Shown: positions 8,971 through 22,531 of the stretch, in pieces | Position numbering within the stretch: position 1 is the first letter of the stretch | Layout of the letters: the number at the start of each line of letters is the position of its first letter | Assembly: GCA_020086605.1 (NCBI GenBank) | Contig: JACBWW010000050.1 | Location: forward strand, 1,476,791 to 1,540,790 | DNA from: Lanius collurio | Taxonomy: Eukaryota; Chordata; Aves; Passeriformes; Laniidae | Reading direction: 5' to 3' | Length of the DNA stretch: 64,000 nt | Translations under genes and position numbers: made by a program | Notes under the pieces: generated by a model | What the model was told of the DNA's origin: nothing | Database searches by the model: none | What the model saw: only the letters and a program-made list of their open reading frames with translations

Positions 8971-11730
8971 TTGCACCGGAAATAAATTTTCCCTAATATC
9001 TTTGAGAATACTTTATCTTTTGGTCATAGATTATTTTTTATTAATCAGGACGCTTAGCTACTATTTTTAGTCCCTCTTGCGTGAAGGAACGACGATGAAA
9101 GCAGGAGGATGTCATGCGGTTGTGAAACCGTGCAGTGGGGAGCTGCACTTTCGCCCTCGATGTCAGCATCAAACACCAAAAAACCATTGCTGCTTCAACA
9201 AAGATAGCTTGTGATGGTGTTTGAATTGCACATCAGTGACTTGACAGAAAGTGGATTCAGGCCGATTTAAACATAATCTTCTTTTTGGCCCCAAAGTGTG
9301 TTGTGGTTAGTGAGTAATTTGTGTACATCTGTAGTGGGTCTTCTGAATGTTTTAGGACTGGTACACGAAAGGCTGCATAATCAAGAGAAGGCAGATAATA
9401 TTTATTTATACATTTGCATGCAGAAACCACGGGCTGGGTCATACACTCAAGCAGATGGTGGCTGTCAGCAGCCTGTTCCCAGCTTAACTGGGGGCCACAT
9501 GCACGTCTTGCTCAGTCTTATCAAGTGTAAAAATGGTCATATTTTGTTCCTGCATAAGCCAAATACAGTTAATTACGGAATGCTGGTTATCCAGTGAATC
9601 AGGCTATAGTATTTCCAGCACTGTAGATCAAGGGTCTACACTCATTTTCATACATTTATTATGTACATCTCACACTGATTTTGTTCCATCTCACAAAGCT
9701 TTTGAGGGTGCTGTCACGTGATAAGACTTTACTGCAAACAGCAGGCAAATGAGATACTGTGTTTAATAAAGTGCATAGGAAAATGTTTCTAGAATATAGA
9801 ACTGGCAACATGAAGGAGACAATTTAAATAACTGTGTGCAGCCAGACAATCGGCCCTAAAACGATAATACAAAGGTAACTGTGCTATGATTTAGAGGACC
9901 CTGGAGATAACAAATAACTGATAATGCCTGAAGTTTTCAATTATTATAATTAACTATACGTAAACCAAGAAACCGGGCAGAACTCCAGCCTTGGGAGAGG
10001 ATGTTTCCCCTTGGGAAGGAGTACTTCTGCAGCTGGAAAAACAGTCAGCCTTCCCCACCTCCCAGCCAACGCTGCACAGTGTGATGTGAGCTCTCTTGAG
10101 TCTGATTTTGGCTGGGGAAGGTCACTTGTGTTCCTACCAGCTGCAGCAGAATTGAAGGCACTCTTCAACTTTCCAAAATAATGAAAAATCAGGGAGATAC
10201 AATAGTGCTGCTTCTCTGACGGCTGCCCTTCCCCACTCGTTGCTTTGGGACTGTCTCGGTTAAAGAACTGGTTTTGTATTGGAAAGGGAATTTTTCTTAG
10301 AAATGGAAGTTTGCTGTGGCAGGATTCACCACCAGGTGGAGATTGTAGGCATCAACTAAGGGCTCTTTGGTTTTTTGCACATAGACCATCTTTGCAAAGA
10401 ATTAGTGTTATTTTTCTTTCTGTTACTTGAAGTGCCCTTTGGTCCAGGTAAGTTGCCTTTGGAACAAAGAACCTTCGTCAGCCTCAGCCTTTTTGCATTC
10501 GCTGACATTTCTGGAGGAGGCAATTCCCTGAAGCTGTTCCTGTTTCTCTTTTAGGTTTAACTGCATAAATTCAGACCTCTCCAAGGCAAGGGTTCGGGAC
10601 AGAGGATGCGGTGACCCGTAAGGATTGACATGCTTCAGTAATGCTGTCAAAAGAAGGGGAAATGGAGTGACAGACGGGGAAAACATTGCCCCTCCACACT
10701 GGTGCAACTCCATTTTGCAATGGCTCAGCTGAACCCGGCTGAACTAGCACTTAATTTATCCTTAAGCCTTTTTAATGTATTTGAACTATTTTCCCTCCAT
10801 TTGTGACTGTGGCAATCTCATGTTTTACAGTGCAGTACTTTCCTGGGAGGTGGACCAGATTAATTTGCTCTGTGCCTTTTTCCTGCTCTTTTATGTCAGA
10901 AGAAGCTCAATCTGAAGTTTGCTGTCTCAATTTGGATACGTTGCTCCGGAAGCAAGCACAGACATGGATATCAAGTATGGATACGATAACAGTCCTGGAT
11001 GTTCTGAAAATGTTCTTGAGAACTGAAGGACCTCCGGGGGAAGTCGGTGTCTTTAAGCTCCTGTTTGTGCCTTTTGCAGTATCAGAACTCTGTTAGCAGA
11101 TGGGTTTGATTATGAAATTGTGCTGTGCTTTCATGGGATCATCCTGGCCAGACAACTGGGCTGCACTTGTCTGTCTCTTCCTGTTGTGTCCTCAGGGAGC
11201 ACTCTGATTACTTGGGTGCCAGTTTCACTGGCACCCTGGGTTGTACTGGAAAACAAAAGTACTCATTACCTGGCTTGGAGACAAGGGAGGTTTGCTTATT
11301 TTCCCCAGGAAAATCGCAGTGAAAAAGTGCCTCATTTGTGGGGTTTCCAGGCTACCGCAATTTTGGAAGTGTTCAGAACACAAATCAGTTCCAGGCAAAA
11401 ATACATATTAATATAGAGGATGTGAGAGCTGGGAACTGGACTGCCTTGCCCTTAAGAGAAATCCCATGGACAGTGATTGGCAAGGAATGTTTGTGCACAG
11501 TTCCAGGAGGACCAGGAGCGGGAGGGTGAGCTGGGAACTCACCTCAGGGGGGCACCTGTGGACATCAGTTGTTGTGTAGGGAAACGGAGCATACCTTGTT
11601 ATCCAAATCAGCTTCAGTTGGGGTTGGTTTTATTCCTGGAATTATGTTTTTTAAAATGTACAGAAAAATACGTGGATGGCACAAAAATCTACATCTGACT
11701 TAGGCAAGACCTGAGCAACTTTAAGTCCCC
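8971..11730. other. Intergenic DNA, PTGS2 upstream flank
   Basis: No gene or transposon recognised. Short open frames look random. The region could contain distal PTGS2 regulatory elements, but nothing in the bare sequence singles one out. Confidence 0.45.
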
Positions 11731-11732
11731 AT

Positions 11733-13012
11733 TGTTGTGGTTTGACACTGGTTAAAACACCAGTGTCCCAAGAAAACCACACACTCACTCTCCTCTGCTA
11801 TGGTTGGAAAGAGAAGGGGAAAAAAACTAAGGGTTCTAAGGATTGGGAAAAAATATTCTAAGGGCAAAACAGGCTCAAATTTAAAGGTATGAGGTAAATT
11901 TATTATTAACAGAGCCAGAGGAGGGTAATGAGAAGTAAAATAAGCCTTTAAAACACCTTTCCCCCCCCGGCCCCTCCCTCCTTCCCACTGACAGTGCAGG
12001 GCATGGGAGTTTCGGTCAGTTTGTCACTGGGTATCTTCAGGGAGTCTTTCCTCTGCTATGCCTTAGGGTCTCTCCCATGGACAGTCTTCCCAAAACTGCT
12101 GTGGTGTGGGTCAGTCATCCACAGTGTGCAGTCTTTTAAGGACAGGCTGCTCTAGTTTGGAAGCAAGAGCTCTCTTTATCCCTCTCTCTCTGTTGGGGTC
12201 TCCCACTGGATCACAGCTTCCTCCGGCACCCACCCGCTCCAGCGTGAGCACTTCTCCCACAGGCTGTGAGTGGATCTCTGCAGCCCCCATGGACTTCATG
12301 GATTACAGGGGGACAGTTTGTTTCACCATCATCCTCACCACGGCTTGCAGAGAAATTTAGATTCTGACATTTGGAGCACTTCTTCCCTGTTTTTCACTGA
12401 CCTTGGTGCCACCACGTGTTCTTCCTCTGTATGGTCTCACTTCCCTCCCTTTCTCCAACTAGAATAAAAATTGTTGCTCGGAGTTATTATTGCCAACAAT
12501 TTTCACTAATTCAAAGATTCCTGCAGCATCTCGCAGCACTGAGAGGCTGATTTCGTCCAGGCTCCTCATCAGAGAACCACTTGCCACGTTTCTGCTGCTG
12601 GCCACGTGGCCCCCGCTGCGGTGCTGGTGCTGTTTAACACCTCTCTTCATGCGAGGCGCTGGGAAGGAGAAGACACCAATGCCGCCCCTGCCCTTCTGCC
12701 CCCAGCACGGCTGGCTAGGGATGGCCAGGCAGGTGAAATGGCAGCAGCCAGGGTAGCGCATCGCCGCGGGCTGCACCAGGGTGCCCCAGCAGTGGCGGTG
12801 GGAAAACTGCCCGGGGCCGTTCTGATTGCCTTCTTGAATATGTCATCTCAGAGGCGTTACCCACCCCCTAATTGGACCAGCAGCGTGTCCCTCTTCAGAG
12901 CCATCAGAGATTGGCTCTGTCGGACATGGTGGAAGCTTCCAGCAGCTTCTCACAGAAGCCACTGCTGTGGCCCTCCCCCACTACTGCAAACTAGGCTGTG
13001 CCCAAATCAGCA
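11733..13012. mobile_element. Solo LTR of an avian endogenous retrovirus
   Basis: An approximately 1.28 kb block starts TGTGGTTTGACAC. It contains blocks typical of a common avian, especially passerine, LTR: a CACTCACTCTCC segment, AAGGGCAAAACAGGCTCAA, a TTAAAGGTATGAGGT motif leading into TTTATTATTAACAGA, GAGAAGTAAAATAA, a C-run, and near the end a TTCCAGCAGCTTCTCACAGA motif. An AATAAA lies at 12463-12468. No gag, pol or env sequence adjoins it, so it is a solo LTR left by recombination. I could not find a matching target-site duplication; the 3' end may be decayed. Assignment is by recollection of the family, not a database search, and orientation is left open. It has no coding function. Confidence 0.75.
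11736..11781. repeat. Inverted repeat at the LTR terminus
   Basis: GACACTGGT (11744-11752) pairs perfectly with ACCAGTGTC (11759-11767) across a 6-nt loop. The outer arms TGTGGTTT (11736-11743) and AAACCACA (11774-11781) pair after a 6-nt bulge on one side. Together they give a 17-bp interrupted stem at the extreme end of the LTR. Confidence 0.85.
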
Positions 13013-14960
13013 CGCCTGTTTTTTATTCCCTTTTTAAAGCAGCTTCCCTTTGGACTTCAGCTGCTGGAAAATGACATAAATCCACAGCTTGTGTTTTATT
13101 TGCAAGCCAGCAAGAGTTCTGAGGAATGCTTTCCAATATGAAAGATTGTATTTTATCATTAAGGTCTGCTTAGAGTAAAGCCTGCTCAACAAACCCTTTC
13201 CAAGCCTCTGTTTTTCTTAATGCCTCCGAGTTCTCATTTTAATCCCCTGGCATTCTTGACAGACTCAGTTACAAGTCAAAGGCTGTAATGAAACAGGTGA
13301 GAAGAGTGACTTTACATGAGATTTACCTGCAGAGATGAGATGTGAAATGAGACACCTGTACAGTGCTGTGTGGTGCCCAGGTTTCTCCTAGGCCTGTTTG
13401 CTTTGCAAATTCTTTGCCAGATAACTGTATTATGTCATGACTGCAGGGCATCTGCACACTGCTTGGGACGTGATACACATCAGTTTGTTACCGAACCAGA
13501 GAGGAAAAGAATACGAGATTTGCTCCTTTTTTGCTCAGCTCAAATGTGGATCTCCACCTGATCCAAAGCAAGGCTGAGCTCTTTCCTTGGGAGGTGCCCA
13601 GACACTGAATTCCCATGATTTTAAGTGAAAGAGAATGAATGAACCCCATGGAGAAGTGGCTTTCAGAACTGTGTTTTGTTTGTTTGGATGAAGTGGATTA
13701 GACAAGATGATTCCTTTCCTCATTGGCACTCTTGGTAGTCACAACTTCAGTCCTGCCTGACTAGTTCCTGACAAACAAGCCCTAAATGACTTAAACTCAG
13801 CTCGAAGCTTTCTAGGACAAGCTTTTTCCAAGGAGTGTAGATGAATGGAGGATGAAGCACAACATTTTTATCCCATATGGTAGTTTGAGGCAGAGGCTGA
13901 CTGAAAATTTCATCCTAGCGACGATCTGTCCCATTTTTTTTTAGGTCACAAGATTTTTAATGTCTTTTTATGTTGAATTTAAAGGGGAAGGCCATAAACA
14001 TGAACTATTAGATAAACAAAAGATTTTGGCAGCCACACTCTGGATTAGATTTGTGGATTTTTTTTAAACTTTTATTTAAAATTTCAAATATTTTTTTCAG
14101 AAACTTTGTTTGGATACACTCATCTGTGGGATACCTATTAAAATAGAAAATATTTTTTGTTGTTCCTTGACTGAAGAAAAGGATGTTTTCTTTACTGGCA
14201 ATTGTTATTGGCAATTGTTACCAAAGTTAAGAGACAAACTTCCCTGCTCCCATGAACCTGGAATTTTTTGCAGAGCCCCTGTTTTTCCTCATGCAGCCTC
14301 CATGTGTTCGATGTGGACATTTGATCACAGGGAGCTCTGAAATACGTCATGAATTTTGTAACTGCCTTACATAAAGTAACGTCAGCTGACATTTTATCTG
14401 CTTTTGGTCACCGGCTGCAACTCACATTAAGGTAATTGCTTTTGCTGTGCCATTTTTAGTAGCATTGTATATCAAAATGTTTTTTTTCTGTGGGAAACGT
14501 GCACAAAAAACCCTCCTTAGATTTCCAAATACTTCACTCCTCAATGCAGATGCTGGGATTTTCTTTTAGCAACTTCCTGCTTAACTTTTAGTGAAATCTG
14601 TCATCCAGCCTCACGCCCTTTTGTTGTGCAAATACAATCATCTGGAATTTTCCTTTGCTTCCAGCATATGGGCATTAAACTGGATAAGGTGAAACTGAAG
14701 TAGGTTTTGCTGAGTGGAAAATTGTTTTAGTGTAATGCTTTCTTATATAAAACACGCCTTTGGGTACTAAAGTTTATTTAGCTTTATTCATTAACCTCTT
14801 TTTTCATTCACTTTAAGAAAGGAAATACTACTTCTGCAAATAAGAATTTTTTTCCTACAGAAGCATTTACCAGATCAGTTTACAACAGTGCAAAACCTGC
14901 TATTCCAACCAGTAAGCTCTGCTCTGCAGGGCTTTGTAAGGTTGTCTGTGAACTCATGGT
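13013..14960. other. Intergenic A/T-rich DNA
   Basis: No gene or transposon recognised. A 12-bp direct duplication (GGCAATTGTTAT-like) occurs near 14199-14222. Confidence 0.45.
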
Positions 14961-14962
14961 TT

Positions 14963-15318
14963 CATGGAATCACAGAATCTCAGAATGGTTTGGCCTGGAA
15001 GGGACCTTAGAGTCCATCCAGTTCCACTCCCTGCCATGGGCAGGGACACCTTCCCAGGTTCCTCCAAGCCCCATCCAGCCTGGCCTTGGACACTTCCAGC
15101 GATCCAGAGGCAGCCACAGCTTCTCTGGGCACCCTGTGCCAGGGCCTGCCCACCCTCACAGGGAACAATTTCTTCCCAATATTCCATCTATCCCTGCCCT
15201 CTGGCAGTGGGAAGCCTTTCCCTGTGTCCTGTCCCTCCATCCCTTGTCCCAAAACCTCCCTCCAGCTCTCCCGGAGCCCCTTTAGGCACTGGAAACGCTC
15301 AGAGGTCTCCCCACAGCA
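14963..15318 (-). mobile_element. CR1 LINE fragment, 5'-truncated
   Basis: It begins with the inverted CR1 3' end (TGGAATCACAGAATCTCAGAA) and continues through the GGAAGGGACC, CCATGGGCAGGGACACCTTCC and CTCTGGGCACCCTGTGCCAGG blocks to GGTCTCCCCA. About 355 bp. Confidence 0.9.
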
Positions 15319-16560
15319 ATGACATCCAGTGTTTTCAGAAGGGAGAAGCTCCTCCTTGTTGTGACCCTTCCTTCAGTGCCCACAGGGAAGGTGCCACCAA
15401 GGTACCCCTGGGCTCTTCCCTGGGGCCTAGACGGGATTTAAATATTGATACTGACACCGAGTTCTTTAAAACTGACTCGAGCTCTTCCCAGCTGGAGGCT
15501 GGAGGAGTCATCTGGTGTCAGCCAGAGAAGAATGTTCCATGACACAGCTCCCGTGGCAGCCCTTGGGATGGAGAGTGCCCACACAAATTATGGCTGTGGC
15601 TTGCACCAGGGCTGGGAGGCTCCTGGAGCCCGGGCTCTGTCCACTGCAGTGTACCCAAACTGCCAAGGCTCCTTTCTACTCATCTTCATGTCCAGAATTA
15701 AATCAGGACTGTTTTCCAATGGCTTGTCACTTTGCCACACTTCCAGCATACCCTTACAATTAAAAAAAGGAAGAAATTAAGAGATAAAAGGGATGAAATG
15801 ATATTGCAGAGCTGGTTACTGATGAGGAAAAAAGACTCAGTGACCAGATTATAACTGTGCCTCACGATCTTTTTCCATAACAGGCCTCTAGAAACTCAAA
15901 TTATTTGTAGTTACCAGTGGGAATTGGAAACACTTGAAGAAATACTTTGAGTAAAACTGCTCAGGTCAGAACAAGATCAAGACAATGAACATCTCAGACA
16001 AACGGGAGAAATTCCTGCTTTATTCAAAGTGAAATTAAATGACTGGGAAGGAGACATCACATCACATTATGTCTTGCCAAGACATATGACTCTAAGCGAA
16101 GGCAAATCATCTGGAAATTGTTCAAATGCTTTTCTGCTTTTTGAGATGGCCAATTATGCAATGGCATAAAAACCTGGCCAGCTCGCTGGGCTTAAAATCC
16201 AGCCTCCGAGGGAAACTGCCCTGGAGATGCTCATCAGGAGATAAAGCCTCACTGGCTTTGACCTCTCTCCCTAGAATATGTAGTTAGGGAAAACATGTAA
16301 TGATCAAAATTACAGAAATAGAAAATAATTAAGGAGCTGTAAGCCCTGCAGTGGTTGTAAGAGATCAGACCCACAGCCCAGAGAGTTTATATCTGCCAGG
16401 AAAAACATCTCATGTCTCTTTTCGGTGCTGGAGCTGTGTCAGTCATCCCTCTTCAGGAATGCCATCTGCTTATCATTTCCATTTGGATGTCTTGGGGAAC
16501 CTGAAGCCAGCGAGGTGCACCTTGCACCTGCAGGAACAGCCCTTTGCAAAGAGCAGAACT
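15319..16560. other. Intergenic DNA
   Basis: Nothing recognisable as gene or repeat. Two AT-rich stretches around 15770-16330 lack coding potential. Confidence 0.4.
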
Positions 16561-16630
16561 GGGGATCACAGGATCCTTAAGGCTGGGACGGACCTTGGAG
16601 ACCATCAAGTCCAACCACAATTCCCAAGAG
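16561..16630 (-). mobile_element. Short CR1 3'-end remnant
   Basis: A terminus GATCACAGGATCCTTAAGG is followed by GGACCTTGGAGACCATCAAG and TCCAACC, the inverted CR1 3' tail of the 'detail-of-assignment' type. Only about 70 bp survive. Confidence 0.65.
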
Positions 16631-19060
16631 GATGTGTTCTCGCACAAGAGTGTTCTAGAACTGAAGTGTCCAGGTTAGGGACTAACTCATGTCTAGCTGA
16701 ATGACTGTTTTTACAAGTAAAGTGTGTGAATTTATGGTTCTAATTATTGTCCTCCTCAGAACTCATCCTATATTATGAATTTTGATGGTGTTGCTTTGTG
16801 GAGCAGTTGTAAATTTGTTTTAATACCGATGTGACTCTCTTCCACTATTTTTTTTGCTTATCCAGAGGCGGTCCTGACTATACTTTGGGATTTATTTCTC
16901 ATCCTGACCCCCAGTGTAGAGAAGATAAATCATACAAACCCAACAGAAAACAATCAGCTTGTCTGGTTCAGTGGCTTCCAGCAGCCATGGAAAGTCTGTG
17001 CTGGTGCCTCTCTGTGTGCTGCTCGGAGGGAGTTCATTAAGTAAATGAGGGCTTTGCAGCGTTTGGCGGTGTGTGTTATTTTGGGGTTTCATTTCAGATG
17101 GCACTCTTCCGGGGATTGTTTTGGAGAGAGTTGCCAGCAACCTGGCGCCAGTGGGCTGGAGGCCAGGTTTGGGTGGAAATAGCAGGGTTTATGTCACCAG
17201 CACAGAGCTCCGTCTGGGCAGCTAATTTTGGGCTGGTGCTTCTTTGAGGCATCGGCAGTCCTTGCGTGTCACTGGTTCCAGCCGTCACAAAGGCTGTCAC
17301 AGGCTTGGGACAGGCCTTCAGTGGTGTCCAGACCAGCAGCTGGAGGCAGGGCCAGTGGGAATCACCATTCCCTGCTGTTTCAGGGAGTGTTTCTGTGCCT
17401 GCAGCTCCATGAGGGGGCCAGCTCTTCCTGGGAAAGAACACTTGACTCTGTGCAGTGCCCGTGTTTCCTCTTGACTCAATTTCCGTGGTAAGGGCCAGAG
17501 CTGCCGTGCAAATAGCTCCCCGTGGCTCCTCTCACCACAAACACACTCCTCCACCCTCTCTCCTGGACTCCATGAACTGGGATGGTCTGGGGTCAGGCCT
17601 GTGTGGGGTAGCTGAGAATGGAAGTGTGGATGTGGCAAGAGAGACCTCATGAACTTCCACTGGCTGAACCCGCACTCCTTCCCAGATCCATCAAATACGG
17701 ATCGTTCCACACAGAATAATTCTGAAGTGTTGCAACTTAGCTCCTGGGGGTTTTAAATGTTTATAGACTTTCCAGAGGCTAGGAAAGAGGGGAAATATTT
17801 CCCTGTAGAACATTTCTGTTATAGTTGAGCAGTAGGAATGCTGGGCCCCTTGCCCAAGGCTTCTTGCTCCCTGCTCTGTAGCACTAATGAATGTAAATGA
17901 GTAAAGACAGGACTGTGAGCAATGCTGAGCAGGGAAAAAGCCCCCAACAAATGCAAAGCACAGCAGGAATCACCAGGTAACCAGGTTACATCCTTTTCTG
18001 TGTGCTCCATCCACTGTGCATGCAATTTTTTCGTATCAGGTGATTTGTTACCTACTCCCAAACAAGTCTCTGCAGCCCCATGGAGATTTACATTGCAATG
18101 ATTTGGATGCTCTACTTATCCTTGGGCTGGAATATTTTAGTGATTGCCAATTACCTGGAAGTCCTCCTCAGCACAAGGCAGTGGAAGATCAGTGTGAAAT
18201 AAAGAACTTTGGCATAGCATCAGAATCTGGACAGTTAAAATGTTCACGGTGGACAGGAGTGAGACAAGCCTGTCTCTGCAGAACTCCTCAGATCCAATGG
18301 TTTCATACACTGCTGGGTAACACTCATCTAACTAACTTGGAACCACTTCCTACACAAAAAACCCTCCATGACTTCAGGCTTGCAGTCATCAAAAATTGTG
18401 TTGACTGAGGTAACGTGTTCCATTCCATATCCTAAGGCTGTTCGGATTTCATCCAGGTGAACATTTCAAAACATCCCCTTCTCAGGTGTTCTGTTTCCAA
18501 CTTAATTAGGAGAGTGATTTTAATTTTACTCTTTCTCAGCTGTTCCTTTTTGCTCTGATGCTTAACCAAAATATTAATAGTCTTCACCTCCCATGCATTA
18601 AAAACTGGCTTTTCCACCTGATATAGCTGTGTCCTTATCTTAAGGTGAATCTTGGAGTTTCACATTTGATATAGCCATTTTTAACCTTCTTTTTAAATTA
18701 CCAGTATGTGGAATCAGTCCTGATTTTGGGATGGAGTGCTCATCCCTGAGCTCTAACACCTGTTTTGCCTGGGGTCAGGCATTCACGAACAGGAGCACTG
18801 CTGAATACAGCCATCCCTGGCATATCCATATCCATTTCCAGGTCTGGAATAGTATATTTGAAGCTTGTGGCAAAAAATGTATTCCACATTTGCATAATTT
18901 TTGTTTAAAATACAATGGTTTTTCCTAAATATATGCAAAGTGCTTTGGTTTGACAAGAGCTGAAATTATTTTAGTCCAGCCTGGCAAAGGGACTCACCCC
19001 TCTGCCCTTTTCATGCACCTGGGGTGGATTAGAAGTGTGGCTTCCTAGAGAGGCTTTAGA
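16631..19060. other. Intergenic DNA
   Basis: No gene, RNA or transposon recognised. Open frames up to about 130 codons on both strands overlap each other and show no protein-family motif. Confidence 0.4.
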
Positions 19061-19262
19061 ATCACAGAATCGTTCAGGTTGGAAAAGCCCTCCAGGATCA
19101 TTCAGTCCGATCTGTGACTGATCACCAGAGCTAGACCAGAGCACTCTGCCCAATGAGCCCTTGTCAGCCAGACCAGAGCCCTGAGTGCCACATCCAGTCA
19201 TTCCTTGAACATCTTCAGGGATGGGGACTGGGCAGCCCCTTCCAGTGCCTGCCCACCCACAG
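19060..19262 (-). mobile_element. CR1 LINE fragment, divergent subfamily
   Basis: Inverted CR1 3' end AGAATCACAGAATCGTTCAGG, then GGTTGGAAAAGCCCTCCAGGA and a TCATTCCTTGAACATCTTCAG block. It is more diverged than the abundant subfamily seen elsewhere in this window. Confidence 0.8.
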
Positions 19263-19985
19263 TTTTGAGTTGGTAAACCTGCTGGGTACTGTGGCTAAGG
19301 GGAGATGCATAAAAACCCTATGGGGGAAAAAAGAAAAGGAAGAAAAGCTGCATTTGAAAGGTAATAATTAACATTAGGTAACCAGTGCTAACAGAAATAG
19401 TTTGTTTAGTTACTGAATAAAGTGCTACTAGGCAAATGAGATGACAAATTTGAATTGACGTGCATCCTAAAATAATCCATACAAATATTGCAGGAGTGAT
19501 AGCCACTGCTGTTGTTCTTTGAGGTCACACCTCCTCCTTTTGTCCATATGACTTAACGTGGGCTGGGAGCTGTGTGAGCCTTGTTTGCCTTCCTGTCACA
19601 GGAGCTGTTCAGCTCCCTGATGTTGTCAGAAACCCCTGAAACCTCCAGAAAAGTTTACGGGGGATTATGGGGAGCTGCAAGCTCTGGAACACCAGGATAT
19701 CCCTGTGTTGCTGGCATCATGTGTTCAGCTCAGAGACTGGATTTAAGGAATAATGGGAATGGCTAGATATTTTTGGCTTGATGTTGTTCATTTGACCAGA
19801 GAATAAAGGTGAAAACTTAGCAAGACCAAAAATTAAATTATCATCTGTCTTTAGGTTCTCACTCCCATTGTCTTCCTACTTCATTATCAAAAAGGAAAGA
19901 TGCTGGTTTTCAAAATATTCACCAACTGAAAATGCCCAGCAAGTTGCTCTCAGCTGGGTATGGACACATTTATGATTCAGTCATT
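19263..19985. other. Intergenic DNA
   Basis: No gene or repeat recognised. Confidence 0.4.
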
Positions 19986-20145
19986 TTTAGAATCCCAGTC
20001 TCCCAGAATGGTTTGGGTTGGAAAGGACCATAAAGTCCTTCCAGTTCTACCCCCTGCCCCTTCCACTATCCCAGGTCGCTCCAAGCCCCATTCAGCCTGG
20101 CCTTGGACACTTCCAGGGATGGGGAGTCCACAACCTTTTCCTGAG
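19986..20145 (-). mobile_element. CR1 LINE fragment
   Basis: Inverted CR1 3' end (AGAATCCCAGTCTCCCAGAA), GGTTTGGGTTGGAAAGGACC and the CTTGGACACTTCCAGGGATG block. About 160 bp. Confidence 0.87.
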
Positions 20146-22336
20146 CTGATGTGAATGTGCAAGCCATGGATAGTGATGTGCACGATGTGCCCTGTTCTTT
20201 CTCCACACCCTGGCTCTGACCTCAGCATTCTCCTGGGCAGGCTTCCAGTATTTATGTTTTATGAACTTTACTAGATAGATATGTGTAAGGCATAATAAAG
20301 TTTATTTAAACATAGAAAACTGTAAATGAGGAAAAAATCAAAAATAAGTAATATTAAACAGATGAAAATTTTGGGGAGAGAACACAAAATTTATCCACAC
20401 ATCTGGTGAAATAGTGACTCATTTGGGCTGTCTGCTCACAACTTTAAAAATGGGAAATGTGGAGCCAAAATAAGGTTGGGCTTATGAAGGATTTTGATTT
20501 AATCTTGTCTGGTGAATATCTACGTTTCAAGTGGCACAACCTTGTGCCCATCCTTTAATGCACAGAATTATGATGAGGGAAAGTAGATTCTGATGTACTC
20601 AGCTCTGAAGAGCCACACGTCTGTAAGGGTGAAAAAATAGGAGTGAATACAAGTGGGACCCTACTGGGAAAGCTTTAGGAATAGCTGAACCTGGAGGGAA
20701 CTGGTGGGAGGTTGTTGGGGGTTTAAGCTGCTGACACAAGCCCCAGAACAAAAATCATTCAGGTGTGCATTGTGTTACAGATTTCCTGTGATGCTTCTGC
20801 TCCTGTTCCAACATGACCCGCCTCTTTCAGAGAAGATGAGGATCCATCTGTGTATTTCCAGTCACCAACCATAGATATTTATGCTCTCCCTTAGACTCAG
20901 AGATAAATTGCTTAAGGAGATGTGTATTCTTAAGAGCAAGCCCATTGCTGTCTTCGCTGTTAATGGCATTATGGATCATATGAATGTTCTCAAGTTTTCA
21001 CCTAATTTCAGTCTCAAAGCATGTGTATTTGTGATCAAGTTTCTCACTTCTTCTGGCAGAACATGGGGGAAATACAGGGTTTTATTTAAAAGAAAGCATA
21101 ATATTAGGAAGTGGGTAATTATTTGTGTTGCATGTTTCTAGTTTGTCACAAATTTTCATGTTTGCCCTTTTATGCAAGGCACTTCATTATCACCTTAAGC
21201 TTTATCCAATATATCCCTGGAGTAATAAACAATTGAACTAGTTCTTCCAGAGCTGGAAGAGGAAGGGTGACTTTGAGATTAAAGTTAGGCTTTTGCCATC
21301 AGCTTCCTGTGCAACCTGGTGAGAACTGTTCAGGTTCCAGTGCCCCAAGTGTACGACCAGAGGAACAGGACCTGTTTGTCACCTCTGCCTTGTCCCCTGG
21401 GCAGGGGCACAGTTTGGAGTTCTGACCAAATTCACCACACCTGGGCTGCAGAGACAGTGGGAGCCTGTGTCACAAAGTGCAAATAATCTCACCAACAAGA
21501 TGGATTGAGGGTTGTGACTGCAAGCTCTGGTTACCAGGTGTGGTATGCTCGTTGGCTTGGCCCTACTTAAGCATTTCAGTTAAGAGAAATTTTCAGGTGA
21601 CTCCGTGCATGTGAGGAGGGGTCTGCAAGCGAATTGTCTTTTACCTGTGGAAATATTGTACTCACGTTTGTTCAGATACATCCACGCTCAGCCTCATCTT
21701 ATTGGCTTTCCAGACGTGTATCCATGACCCCCTCCTTCCAGGATGACTCCTGCCCGTGTGCTCTCAGCTGCTTGGCAGGTTGTTAGCTGAGTATGACCTC
21801 AGTTTTCTCAAAGCCAGCCTGTTTCCCACTGAAGTTTTAGGATCCTGATCCTGTTTATTGATCCCTAACCATCCACCTAATGTCTTGCTCCCAGCAAATG
21901 TTTTGGCTGTATCTTGTACCTCTTTTAGCAAAAAACACCACACAGTGGCTTTTGTATCTTAGGTTTTGCCTGTCACTGTCCAAAAGATCAAATTTCCCAG
22001 TCGTTCCAGCAAGCAGAGACACACGATTGGCTGAGCAGGATCACAGCCGTGAGTTGTCAAGATAAATCAGCTGATAAGTCATCTAAGAAGAGAAGAGAAT
22101 TAGAGCTGATAACTCAGTTGTCTTTTCACAGAGGGAAGAGCTGGACAGGTCCTGTGAAAATACCCAAGAATTGCAGCTTTTGGTGAATATTAGCAAGGTG
22201 AAACTAAATCTGGAATCAACAAGGATGCAGAGACATCTTTGCTGTACAGAAGAGCATCTGGCTACTAGAGAGTGATGAGCATCCTGATGGAAAGCATCAT
22301 TCCTATCTTCCAGCTTTCTTAGCAGCAATTTTTACC
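20146..22336. other. Intergenic DNA
   Basis: No gene or transposon recognised. The sequence is mostly A/T-rich with unrelated short open frames. Confidence 0.4.
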
Positions 22337-22531
22337 TTAAGGGTGGAGAAGCCCTGGCACAGGGTGCCCAGAGAAGCTGTGGCTGCCCCTGGATCCCTGG
22401 AACTGACCAAGGCCAGGTTGGATGGGGCTTGGAGCAGCCTGGGATAGTGGAAGGTGTCCCTGCCCATGGCAGGGGTGGCACTGGAGGGGCTGTAAGGTCC
22501 CTTTCAACACAATCCATTCTGGGATTCTGCA
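22337..22531 (+). mobile_element. CR1 LINE fragment
   Basis: Sense-oriented CR1 3' end: GGCACAGGGTGCCCAGAGAAG, GTCCCTGCCCATGGCAGG, GTAAGGTCCCTTTCAACAC and terminal CATTCTGGGATTCTG. Confidence 0.9.

Noticed and set aside
12606..13037. 143-codon plus-strand open frame
   Set aside because: It lies within the solo LTR and has no gag, pol or env resemblance.
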